64,000 nucleotides of DNA from VRUE01 sp963699215 (GTDB lineage Bacteria > Actinomycetota > Thermoleophilia > Solirubrobacterales > 70-9). The stretch lies in the NCBI GenBank assembly GCA_963699215.1, contig OY969422.1, positions 1,612,001 to 1,676,000 on the forward strand, written 5' to 3'. The notes beneath the pieces were generated by a model, which had not been told where the DNA came from, searched no databases, and saw only the letters and a program-made list of their open reading frames with translations. A program made the position numbers and the translations under genes. Of the stretch, positions 25,864 through 32,565 are shown in pieces (within the stretch, counting starts at the first letter, position 1; every line of letters begins with the position of its first letter).

Positions 25864-26738
25864 GCGCCGAGGCGACCGAGGCGCGTCCGCTGCTGGTCTT
25901 CCTCAACGAGGTCGCCGGCGGTCGCAAGCTGCTGCAGGCCGTGGCGGAGCGGGCGGAGAAGGTGCCTTTCGTCGCCGTCGCCGCCCCCCAGAACCAGCCG
26001 GCCGTCGGCCAGCTGATCGACGCCGGCGAGCTGCGCGACGCCGCCCGGGCCCGGGTCGAGGTGACGATGTCGATCCTCTCCGAGTACGGGATCGAGTCGG
26101 TCGGGGAGGTGATGGACCGCGATCCGGCGCTCGCCATGGACGACGCGGTGCGCGCCCACGAACCGGGTGAGCTCCTTCTCTCCTGCCGCCATGAGACGCG
26201 CTTCGGCATCACCCGCAAGGATCTCGTCGAGTGGGCAAAGAACCGCTTCGAGCCCGAAGTGGCGGTGACGCACATCCCGGTACGCGTCCAGGACGACTCG
26301 ATCAGCTTGGAGAAGAGCCACACGCTCGTCGTCGCCACCCAGACCGTAGCCGCACCGGATTTGGTGACGAGATTGAAGGAGCGTGCCGCCGGGCACCCGC
26401 ACCGCTACACGATCATCTGCCCGCGGGCAGATGACGTCTCCGAGGCGGAGATCGTGGGCGACCTCGCCTCGACGCTGGCCGAGCTCTACCGTGCCGACGT
26501 CGACGCGACCGGCCAGCCGATGAGCCCCGATCCCTTCCACGCGGTGCAGAACGCGATCGAGCACTACCGGGTCGACGAGGTGCTGATCTCCACCTTCGCC
26601 GGCGAGAGCTCGCGCTGGCTCGACGAGGACCTGATCGGTCGCACCCGCGAGATCACCGACAAGCAGGTCGAGCATCTAGAGGTCGGCCGCCCGGCCGAGG
26701 CGGTTGCCGCCGCTGTGGCCGAGGGGGAGGAGTCCTGA
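25860..26738 (+). CDS. Two-domain soluble protein of unknown function in the cox operon
   Basis: A 292-aa protein without membrane segments, made of two similar alpha/beta halves. Each begins with a hydrophobic strand (PLLVFLNEV, HTLVVATQTV) followed by a helix. Each also contains a DP..A...A helix and a following strand (ELLLSCRHETRFG, EVLISTFAGESSRWL). The same domain occurs once in the gene at 27541. The topology resembles universal stress proteins, but the USP ATP loop is not visible. It is locked in the operon by overlaps on both sides (GTGA with ctaD, TGATG with ctaE), which argues for a role with the oxidase, such as assembly or sensing. Confidence 0.75.
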   Translation: MSAEATEARPLLVFLNEVAGGRKLLQAVAERAEKVPFVAVAAPQNQPAVGQLIDAGELRDAARARVEVTMSILSEYGIESVGEVMDRDPALAMDDAVRAHEPGELLLSCRHETRFGITRKDLVEWAKNRFEPEVAVTHIPVRVQDDSISLEKSHTLVVATQTVAAPDLVTRLKERAAGHPHRYTIICPRADDVSEAEIVGDLASTLAELYRADVDATGQPMSPDPFHAVQNAIEHYRVDEVLISTFAGESSRWLDEDLIGRTREITDKQVEHLEVGRPAEAVAAAVAEGEES

Positions 26739-27361
26739 TGGAGAGCGCAACCGTCGCACTCGGCCACGCCCACGATGAGCACCACGGGCCGCCCGAGGCC
26801 AACCAGAGTTCGCGGATCGACCGCCAGACGCTGGGGATCCTGCTCTTCATCGTCTCCGAGGTGATGCTCTTCGGGGCCTTCTTCGCCTCTTACTTCTTCC
26901 TCCGCGTCGTCGTCGACCCGCCCAGCTGGCCGCCGGAGCCCTTCGAGCTGCCGGTCGCGGTCGCCGGCATCAACACGGCGATCCTCGTCTCCTCGAGCTT
27001 CACGATCCACTACGCGCTGGAGTCGATTCGTCGCGGCAACCGCAACGGCCTCAAACTCGGCCTGGTGCTCACCTGGATGCTCGGCGCGACCTTCCTCTTC
27101 ATCCAGATGAACGAGTACGTCCACATCGGCTTCAGCGCCCGCGATCTCGGCTTCGGCTCGATCTTCTACGGCCTCACCGGCTTGCACGGCGCCCACGTCT
27201 TCGTCGGCCTGATGCTGCTCAGCTTCGCCACGATCCGCGCCTTCCGCGGCCACTTCGGCCCCGAGGCAAAGGACCATCTCGGCGTCGAGGTCCCGGGCAT
27301 CTACTGGCACTTCGTAGACGTGATGTGGATCATCGTGTATACGAGTGTGTACATCCTCTAG
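26738..27361 (+). CDS. ctaE: Cytochrome c oxidase subunit III
   Basis: A 207-aa protein with five transmembrane helices, lacking the first two of the seven-helix form, as in other actinobacterial and A2-type enzymes. The conserved acidic residue lies in LFIVSEVMLFGAFFASYF, and the C-terminal signature YWHFVDVMWIIVYTSVYIL is present. It stabilises subunit I and its proton uptake. The start overlaps the preceding stop by one base. A copy of the 115-bp dispersed repeat begins 7 nt after its stop. Confidence 0.95.
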   Translation: MESATVALGHAHDEHHGPPEANQSSRIDRQTLGILLFIVSEVMLFGAFFASYFFLRVVVDPPSWPPEPFELPVAVAGINTAILVSSSFTIHYALESIRRGNRNGLKLGLVLTWMLGATFLFIQMNEYVHIGFSARDLGFGSIFYGLTGLHGAHVFVGLMLLSFATIRAFRGHFGPEAKDHLGVEVPGIYWHFVDVMWIIVYTSVYIL

Positions 27362-27367
27362 CGCGGC

Positions 27368-27483
27368 CGCTGCAAACCGGCGCATCTCGGCGTCCTCGGT
27401 CGACTCGGATCGGGTCACACACTAACAGTGCGCTCTCCTCTCCTCGCTCCCTGCGTCCACCGACCTGCTTGGTTTTCGCGGCC
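27368..27483. repeat. Dispersed 115-bp repeat, copy B
   Basis: Near-identical to 17140-17253 (same start CGCTGCAAACC and end GGTTTTCGCG). Both copies begin within 10 nt of the stop of a plus-strand gene (infA, ctaE). Here the centre reads CACACACTAACAGTGCG where copy A has a CACGTG-containing version. No reading frame is shared with the neighbouring genes. Confidence 0.8.
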
Positions 27484-27540
27484 GTGCGTGGACTGGCTAG
27501 TAGAGCTTGATTTTTCCTATTCCAGGGTAAAACTGGATGC

Positions 27541-28194
27541 ATGCATAACCCACTGAGATCGGAGGCTGACGCTTTTCGGTTGGTGGTTGTGATCGGCGTT
27601 GGGGCGGTGTCGGTGATCGTGCTGACGCTGTTGACCCGGCCCGTGTTCGGGGTGGTCTTGGCGGCTGCGCTGCTGGGGTTCGGGGCCGGGATCGTCTACC
27701 GCAGCTCGCGTGGCTCGCTGCCGCGCAGCGTCGAGCTGACCCGGGGCGGGGACGGCAAGCACAGGCTGCTGGTCGTCGCCAACGAGACCGTGGGCGGCGA
27801 GGCGCTGCTGGAAGAGATCCGCAACCGCTGCCGCAACCGGAGCTGCGAGATCCTGGTCATCACGCCGGCGCTGGCCGGATCGCGCGCGTCCCACTGGGCT
27901 TCCGACATCGACGAGGCGATCGAGCTGGCGCGGCAGCGGATGGAGCTCTCGCTGATCGAGATCGGCAGGCTGGGCCTGGAGGGGAAGGGCGAGATCGGCG
28001 ATTCCGATCCGAACGTGGCGATCGAGGATGCGCTGCGCGTGTTCCCCGCAGACGAGATCGTCATCTCGACCCATCCGCCGCACCGCTCGCGCTGGCTCGA
28101 GTACGGCGTGGTCGAGCGGGCTCGCGAGCAGATCGAGTTGCCGATCACTCACGTGGTCGTCGACCTGACGGCCGAGCGCGTTGCAGAGAATTGA
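27541..28194 (+). CDS. Membrane-anchored protein with the cox-operon unknown domain
   Basis: A 217-aa protein. Two hydrophobic N-terminal segments (LVVVIGVGAVSVIVLTLL and GVVLAAALLGFGAGIVY) are followed by one soluble domain homologous to both halves of the protein encoded at 25860. The shared pattern is LLVVAN, DP..A.EDA, DEIVIST and SRWL. TTGATT (27507-27512) and TAAAAC (27528-27533) could be its promoter, giving an almost leaderless message. Its last eight codons fall in a 96-bp sequence repeated upstream of the second coiled-coil gene. Function is unknown; its location near ctaE suggests an oxidase link. Confidence 0.75.
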   Translation: MHNPLRSEADAFRLVVVIGVGAVSVIVLTLLTRPVFGVVLAAALLGFGAGIVYRSSRGSLPRSVELTRGGDGKHRLLVVANETVGGEALLEEIRNRCRNRSCEILVITPALAGSRASHWASDIDEAIELARQRMELSLIEIGRLGLEGKGEIGDSDPNVAIEDALRVFPADEIVISTHPPHRSRWLEYGVVERAREQIELPITHVVVDLTAERVAEN

Positions 28195-28266
28195 CAAAGT
28201 CGCCTCGCAAGATTTCGAATCGGCGCACCACTCGCGCAACTTGTTGTCTAAGAATCTGGGACCATG
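28171..28266 (+). repeat. 96-bp promoter-leader repeat, unit 1
   Basis: It spans the last codons and stop of the preceding gene, TTGACA (28191-28196), an 18-nt spacer, TCGAAT (28215-28220), and a leader up to the ATG at 28264. It matches 28700-28795 with two mismatches in 96 bp. Confidence 0.9.
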
Positions 28267-28665
28267 GAGACGATGACGGCGAGGCAGGGTGCAGACGGCG
28301 ATCGAATCGATGGGTTGGGGCGGAAGATGGACGAGGGCTTCCTCCGTGTCGACCACAGGTTCGAGCTGGTCGACCAGCGCTTTAAGCAGGTAGACCAGCG
28401 CTTCGAGCAGGTTGACAAGCGCTTTGAGGAGGTCGACCGACGGTTCGAGCAGGTCGATCAACGATTCAGGCAGGTCGATCAACGATTTGACCAGGTCGAC
28501 AAGCGGTTCGACAAAGTCGAAGGCGAGATTCGCGATATTCGCAAGGAAATGAAAGCTGGGTTCGATCAGATCGGCGAGCGCCTCGACTCATTCCAGCGCA
28601 CCACGATCCTCGCCTATGGAGGGATGATCGCGGGCTTGCTCGGGGTGATCGCGACTCAGCTCTGA
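28264..28665 (+). CDS. Tail-anchored coiled-coil protein with nine heptads (133 aa)
   Basis: Residues 26-88 are nine consecutive 7-residue repeats of the form F-x-x-V-D-x-R, an uninterrupted coiled coil. An amphipathic linker (EIRDIRKEMKAGFDQIGERL) and a C-terminal membrane segment (about 114-131) follow. It should oligomerise and hang from the membrane on the cytoplasmic side. Codon and base use are less GC-rich than in the neighbours. The gene has a clear promoter (unit 1 repeat) and belongs to a three-member family here (with 28793 and 39855). Function is unknown. It resembles small phage XhlA-like and DUF1640-like coiled-coil proteins only in architecture. Confidence 0.75.
   Translation: METMTARQGADGDRIDGLGRKMDEGFLRVDHRFELVDQRFKQVDQRFEQVDKRFEEVDRRFEQVDQRFRQVDQRFDQVDKRFDKVEGEIRDIRKEMKAGFDQIGERLDSFQRTTILAYGGMIAGLLGVIATQL
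28339..28527 (+). repeat. Nine tandem 21-bp coding repeats
   Basis: Nine in-frame 21-bp units encode the F-x-x-V-D-x-R heptads of the coiled-coil gene. DNA identity between adjacent units (CAGGTCGACCAGCGCTTCGA-type) is high enough that the array probably grew by slippage and could vary in copy number among strains. Confidence 0.85.
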
Positions 28666-28699
28666 GTCGGGTGCGAGTGGCAGGTCGAGCACAGGGGTA

Positions 28700-28795
28700 G
28701 CCGAGCGCGTTGCAGAGAATTGACAAAGTCGCCACGCAAGATTTCGAATCGGCGCACCACTCGCGCAACTTGTTGTCTAAGAACCTGGGACCATG
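28700..28795 (+). repeat. 96-bp promoter-leader repeat, unit 2
   Basis: 98% identical to 28171-28266, including a remnant of the upstream gene's last codons (GCCGAGCGCGTTGCAGAGAA, then TTGA), TTGACA (28720-28725), TCGAAT (28744-28749) and the leader up to ATG 28793. The gap 28666-28699 between the first gene and this unit has no gene. Confidence 0.9.
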
Positions 28796-29062
28796 CTGAA
28801 CATGAGAGAAGCGTGGACCGACGAGCGCCTGGATGAGTTTGCCCGCAACGTGGACCACCGGTTTGACCGGCTCGAAAAGAAAGTCGACGAGCTCGGACGA
28901 CGGATGGACGAGGGGTTCAAGGAGTTGCGTTCCGAGATCAAGGAACTGCGTTCCGAGATCAGCTCGATGCAGCGGGCGATGGTCCAATTCGCGGTTGTGC
29001 TCGTTGGGGCGCTGATCGGCTTGATCGCCGCCCAGCTCGGCCTGATCCTGACTCAGCTCTGA
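28793..29062 (+). CDS. Tail-anchored coiled-coil protein (89 aa), paralogue of 28264
   Basis: It shares the architecture of its neighbour: a charged coiled coil (ERLDEFARNVDHRFDRLEKK, then RRMDEGFKELRSEIKELRSE) and a C-terminal membrane segment (AVVLVGALIGLIAAQLGLIL). Both genes end ...TQL. The body is shorter and more diverged than the promoter region, which is almost identical. It overlaps the convergent ctaA by 10 bp. Function is unknown. Confidence 0.75.
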   Translation: MLNMREAWTDERLDEFARNVDHRFDRLEKKVDELGRRMDEGFKELRSEIKELRSEISSMQRAMVQFAVVLVGALIGLIAAQLGLILTQL

Positions 29063-30036
29063 GTCAGCGTTGGGGCGGGGTGCTCGTCGAGCGCGTAGGC
29101 CTTGTTGGCTGGCGCCCCTGCCTCACGAGGCACTAGACGGCCCGCGGTTGCCACCGTCCAGAGCATCGCCAGCCAGGTCAGGGTGGCGAGGGCGACGTGG
29201 AGCCAGACGATCTCGCTGGGCAGCTCCAGCGCCCACTGGGCGCCTCCTACGGCGCCCTGCAGGGCGAGCAGGCCGATGACCGCGGTCAGGGGCCGCAGGG
29301 CCCGCCTGTCGCCGCCGGGGCGGCGCAGGAGCAGCCAGACGGCGATCGCGGCGATGCCGAACCCGGCCGCGATGGCGGAGTGGCGCTGCACCACCCACTC
29401 CAGCGTGCCCGTGCCCTCGAAGTCGAAGCGGTGGACCAGCTCGCCTTCGTGGGCGCCGGCGTGGGGGCCGGAGCCGGTGGCGATCGTCCCGGCGAGGATC
29501 GTCAGCTGCCCGAGCGGGATCAGCGCGCGCACCGCCCAGACGCCGAGCCGGTCGGTGGAGAAGCCCCGCTCGCCGTGCTCGTAGCGGGCGCACCAGGCGA
29601 GGGCGAAAGCGGCGTCGAGCAGCAGCATCGAGAGGATGAAGTGGCCCATCACCAGGCCGGGGGCGAGGTGGTACTTGACGACGAGGGCGCCGAGGATCGC
29701 CTGGCAGACGACGCCGAGCGGCAGCAGGGCGCCGAAGAAGGCGAGGTGCCAGCGGAAGGGGCGGCGGAACCAGGCGAGCGCGCTGGCGGCGATCACGGCG
29801 ATGCCGACGAAGCCGGTGAGGAGCCGGTTGCCGTACTCGATCACGGCGTGCGTGTCGAGCGGCGGCACCGTGCCGCCGTAGCATTTGGGCCAGTCGGGGC
29901 AGCCGAGGCCAGAGCCGGTGAGGCGGACGGCGGCGCCGGTGAGGACGATCAGCGAGAGCGCGGCGAGGGCGACGAGGGTGACTTGGGCGTAGCGCTGCGG
30001 AGAGATGTCGAGGCGGTCTTTGAGGCGCGTGGCCAT
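29053..30036 (-). CDS. ctaA: Heme A synthase (COX15/CtaA family)
   Basis: Oxidises the C8 methyl of heme O to make heme A for the oxidase. A 327-aa protein with eight transmembrane helices in two similar halves. Conserved features: GSGLGCPDWPKC (a disulfide pair in the first loop), the EYGNRLLTG region with an essential Glu, and His residues in GHFILSMLL, VQRHSAIAAG and WLHVALATLTW. ATG 30036 is preferred to an upstream ATG at 30054. Its partner ctaB is at 32566 on the same strand. Confidence 0.94.
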   Translation of the reverse strand: MATRLKDRLDISPQRYAQVTLVALAALSLIVLTGAAVRLTGSGLGCPDWPKCYGGTVPPLDTHAVIEYGNRLLTGFVGIAVIAASALAWFRRPFRWHLAFFGALLPLGVVCQAILGALVVKYHLAPGLVMGHFILSMLLLDAAFALAWCARYEHGERGFSTDRLGVWAVRALIPLGQLTILAGTIATGSGPHAGAHEGELVHRFDFEGTGTLEWVVQRHSAIAAGFGIAAIAVWLLLRRPGGDRRALRPLTAVIGLLALQGAVGGAQWALELPSEIVWLHVALATLTWLAMLWTVATAGRLVPREAGAPANKAYALDEHPAPTLTQS

Positions 30037-30076
30037 CGTCTCCGATGATGTCAACGGCCGTGAGCGGCCGCCGCGC

Positions 30077-30784
30077 TCAGCCGCTCTTGCTCTTCGAGCC
30101 GCCCTGCTGCGTGCCCTGCAGCAGGTACTGGACGAGGTCTTCCAGTTCCTTGGGCGTCAGGCTTTGGGCGTAGTCGGCCGGCATCACGTTCGGGGGGAAG
30201 CCCTTGGCGATCGTCGCGTTGGGGTCGGCGATCGATTTTTCGATCATCGCCGCGGTCTGGCCGGGCAGGACTTCGTCGAGGTTGGGGCCGGTGGTCCCGC
30301 CGGACTGCGCCTCGGCGAGCGTGTGGCAGCCGCCGCAGCCGTTGCTGGCGAACACCTGGGCGCCGGGACCACCCTGAACCTTGGGCGGCGCAGCGCCCGG
30401 CACCCCGGCGTACATGCCGACGTAGGCGGCGACGTCCTCGAGGTCCTGGTCCGTGACGATGTCGGCCGGCATCGAGGCGGCGGGGTTGTCGGTGCTGGGG
30501 CGCGGGAACTCGACCTGCGCCTCGACGATCCCTTCGATCGTTTCGCCCCCCTCGCCGGCGGCGCGGGCGGCGGCGAAGGCGGCGTCGAGGTCGGGCCCGA
30601 TCTGGGCGGTGGTCCCCGCCTGGGCCATCGTGTGGCAGACGCCGCACTTCTGCACGAAGAGGGTGCGGCCGCGCTCCTCGTCGGCGGTGCTCGTGCCGCA
30701 GCCCGAGACGGCCACGGCGACCGCTGCGAGAGCGGCGAGGGCGAGGAGGACGCGGATCGGGGTCGGTGGCTTGAGCATCGTCAT
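30077..30784 (-). CDS. Diheme cytochrome c lipoprotein
   Basis: A 235-aa protein with a lipoprotein signal (VAVSGC, Cys29) and two class I cytochrome c domains, each with one heme motif: CGVCH at 47-51 and CGGCH at 150-154. Likely axial Met residues follow in SMPAD and VMPADY. It should sit on the outer membrane face and pass electrons to the CuA site of CtaC. Its position next to ctaA fits this. Two adjacent domains in one chain resemble the fused cytochromes c of actinobacterial bcc-aa3 supercomplexes, but no bc1 genes are in the window. Confidence 0.9.
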   Translation of the reverse strand: MTMLKPPTPIRVLLALAALAAVAVAVSGCGTSTADEERGRTLFVQKCGVCHTMAQAGTTAQIGPDLDAAFAAARAAGEGGETIEGIVEAQVEFPRPSTDNPAASMPADIVTDQDLEDVAAYVGMYAGVPGAAPPKVQGGPGAQVFASNGCGGCHTLAEAQSGGTTGPNLDEVLPGQTAAMIEKSIADPNATIAKGFPPNVMPADYAQSLTPKELEDLVQYLLQGTQQGGSKSKSG

Positions 30785-30897
30785 GCGGCGCGGAGCGCGC
30801 CGGAGTCTATACGTCGGGGCCGCCCTAAAGCCACAGAGCCGTCCTGAGGTAGAAGTGCTTGGTTTGGCTGTTGCTTGCGGATTTATCTAGGTCCTGA

Positions 30898-30913
30898 CCC
30901 AATTTGTATTGGG
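30898..30913. promoter_or_regulatory. Hairpin/palindrome in the promoter of the peptidoglycan amidase gene
   Basis: CCCAAT (30898-30903), loop TTGT, ATTGGG (30908-30913): a perfect 6-bp inverted repeat 15 nt before the start codon at 30929. It could be an operator or a structure in the 5' leader. Confidence 0.4.
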
Positions 30914-30928
30914 TACGATTCGAGATGC

Positions 30929-31594
30929 ATGGACGGGTCAGGGGAATCGCGCCACCACCGGGCTTCGATTCGGTTCCCAATCGTCCTCGCTACCGCAGTT
31001 CTTGTCGCTATGACCGCCATGCCAGCGTCGGCGGCTACACGCCCGTCGATGAGGCAGGTCAAGTTGGCGTACTGGCCTGAGCGCGTCGACGATACCCGTA
31101 AGTGGTCGCGATTCATGTACGGCACCGACAGATTCAGGCCCCGCCTGATCGTTGAGCACTGGACTGCAAGCGCGACGCAGGAATCGGCGATCGGTTATTG
31201 GAATACCGCTCCTGATGCAACGTGGGTTCACTTCATTATCGATCCCCAGGGGAGGATCACCCAACTCGCCCCGCTCGATGTTCTCGCCAAGCATGCATTC
31301 GGCGTCTCGCCCTGGGCGATTGGGGTCGAGCACGTAGGACGGAGCGACCGCGAGGTAGTGAGCAACCGGCGGATGCGCCTCGCCTCCTATCGGCTGACGT
31401 GCTGGCTTCGCGAGCGCTTGGCCATCCCCCTCCGAGGTGTAATCGGTCACGGCGAGGTTACGTCGCACCCGCGTTTCGGCTTCACGTCGGCAGGTTGGGG
31501 CTGGATCAAGTCCACCGGCTACACCTTCCATGAGGATTTCTCGCCTCCCACGATGCGCCGGTACCGTGAGCGCTTACGGGCGATCTGCCCTTAG
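30929..31594 (+). CDS. Exported amidase_2-type N-acetylmuramoyl-L-alanine amidase
   Basis: A 221-aa secreted enzyme with a signal peptide (IVLATAVLVAMTAMPASAA). The catalytic domain follows: IVEHWTAS carries the first zinc His, IGVEHVG the second, and VIGHGEVTSHPRFG resembles the GH..V....K/DPG end of PGRP/amidase_2 enzymes. It is expected to cut the lactyl-peptide bond of peptidoglycan. ATG 30929 is chosen over an earlier frame start because it leads directly into the signal peptide. GC content is lower than in the neighbours, suggesting transfer. Confidence 0.85.
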   Translation: MDGSGESRHHRASIRFPIVLATAVLVAMTAMPASAATRPSMRQVKLAYWPERVDDTRKWSRFMYGTDRFRPRLIVEHWTASATQESAIGYWNTAPDATWVHFIIDPQGRITQLAPLDVLAKHAFGVSPWAIGVEHVGRSDREVVSNRRMRLASYRLTCWLRERLAIPLRGVIGHGEVTSHPRFGFTSAGWGWIKSTGYTFHEDFSPPTMRRYRERLRAICP

Positions 31595-31737
31595 CCTCCG
31601 AGTGCAGCCCATAACGTTCGTTCTTCGCCGTGATCGAGTCGAAGCTGGCGACCACGCCTATGGCTTGCCGTGCCCGGCGGGTCGGGTAGGCTTGAGACGA
31701 TTCTCACTAACCCGCGAGCCGCGAATGGAGGGCGAGA

Positions 31738-32139
31738 ATGCAGGTGAGGGATGGGATGTCGGAGGTGGTGCTGACGGTCGGCCCGTCGCACACGCTGCGG
31801 GAGGCGGCCACGATGATGGTCGACAAGGGGATCGGGGCCGCGCTGGTCAGCGACGACGAGCGCCCAGTGCCGTGCATCGTCACCGAGCGCGACATCCTCA
31901 ACTCGCTCGGCGAGGGACAGGACCCCGACGTCGAGCTCGTCTCCGAGCACATGAGCGAGGGCCTTGTCGCCGCCTCGCCGGACTGGAGCCTGGAGCGGGC
32001 GGCCTCCGAGATGTCCACGCGGGGCATTCGCCACCTCGTCGTCTTCGAGGGGGGCGATCTGGTCGGAGTCCTCTCGATCCGCGACATCGTGCGCTGCTGG
32101 ACCGCAACCGGCGCGACCTCTGGCATGACCCCGGACTGA
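31738..32139 (+). CDS. CBS-pair domain protein
   Basis: A 133-aa cytoplasmic protein made only of two CBS motifs (GPSHTLREAATMMVDKGIGAA-type, ending VTERDILNSL, and DWSLERAASEMSTRGIRHLVV-type, ending VLSIRDIVR). It probably binds adenine nucleotides. A Shine-Dalgarno sequence (GGAGGG) precedes ATG 31738. The 143 nt between it and the amidase gene contains only its promoter region (TAGGCT near 31687). No partner is obvious. Confidence 0.9.
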   Translation: MQVRDGMSEVVLTVGPSHTLREAATMMVDKGIGAALVSDDERPVPCIVTERDILNSLGEGQDPDVELVSEHMSEGLVAASPDWSLERAASEMSTRGIRHLVVFEGGDLVGVLSIRDIVRCWTATGATSGMTPD

Positions 32140-32154
32140 CGTCGTCGCAGCAGG

Positions 32155-32442
32155 TCAGGAAGGCGGGAGCTCAACCGTCTCGACCGGCAGCACGGCGCCG
32201 CGGGCGTGCTGCTTGCGCGGCAGGCGGAAGTAGTCGCGGACGGCGCCGCGGACCAGGCTGCGCAGGGCGAAGAGGAGCACCACCAGCCCGAGGACCGCAT
32301 AGATCCAGCCGGTGAACATGAACTCGATGAAGATCCCGCAGACGGCGAGGGCGGCGGCGAAGGCGAACACGGCCGGCGCCCAGGATGGGCGCGGCGGGTA
32401 GACGAGCTCGCCCGGCTCGGAGATGTCGCGATGCTCGCTCAC
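32155..32442 (-). CDS. Cytochrome c oxidase subunit IV-like membrane protein
   Basis: A 95-aa protein with two transmembrane helices (about 24-42 and 46-64) and a basic C-terminal tail (RDYFRLPRKQH). Size, topology and position, the last gene in an operon with ctaB and oxidase-like subunits, resemble the small actinobacterial subunit IV. Its GTG start overlaps the stop of the 37-aa gene upstream. Whether it serves the canonical CtaCDE or the ligand-poor paralogue is unknown. Confidence 0.7.
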   Translation of the reverse strand: MSEHRDISEPGELVYPPRPSWAPAVFAFAAALAVCGIFIEFMFTGWIYAVLGLVVLLFALRSLVRGAVRDYFRLPRKQHARGAVLPVETVELPPS

Positions 32443-32552
32443 GATGCGATGTAGAGGGTCGCGGCTACGAAGCAGAGGGCGAAGATCCCGGCGGCGATTC
32501 CACCCGCCAGCAGGCCGGCCACCATGTCCCGTCTCAAGGTCTCGCGATCCAC
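32439..32552 (-). CDS. 37-aa single-span membrane protein in the ctaB operon
   Basis: GTG 32552 opens a frame encoding a charged head (VDRETLRRDM) followed by one transmembrane helix (VAGLLAGGIAAGIFALCFVAATLYIAS). The TGA overlaps the next GTG start, and ctaB ends 13 nt upstream, so it is a translated member of the operon. It resembles the very small accessory subunits of bacterial oxidases. Too short for ordinary gene callers. Confidence 0.6.
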   Translation of the reverse strand: MDRETLRRDMVAGLLAGGIAAGIFALCFVAATLYIAS

Positions 32553-32565
32553 GGCCGGATTTCTA

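Noticed and set aside
17140..27483. Dispersed repeat as a pair of IS element ends
   Set aside because: The copies lie 10 kb apart in the same orientation around housekeeping genes, with no transposase between them.
28339..28527. Tandem repeats as a CRISPR-like array
   Set aside because: Units are contiguous, in frame and encode coiled-coil heptads; there are no spacers and no cas genes.
28264..29062. Prophage remnant (holin/XhlA-like coiled-coil proteins)
   Set aside because: No capsid, tail, integrase or lysis genes nearby; architecture alone is not enough.
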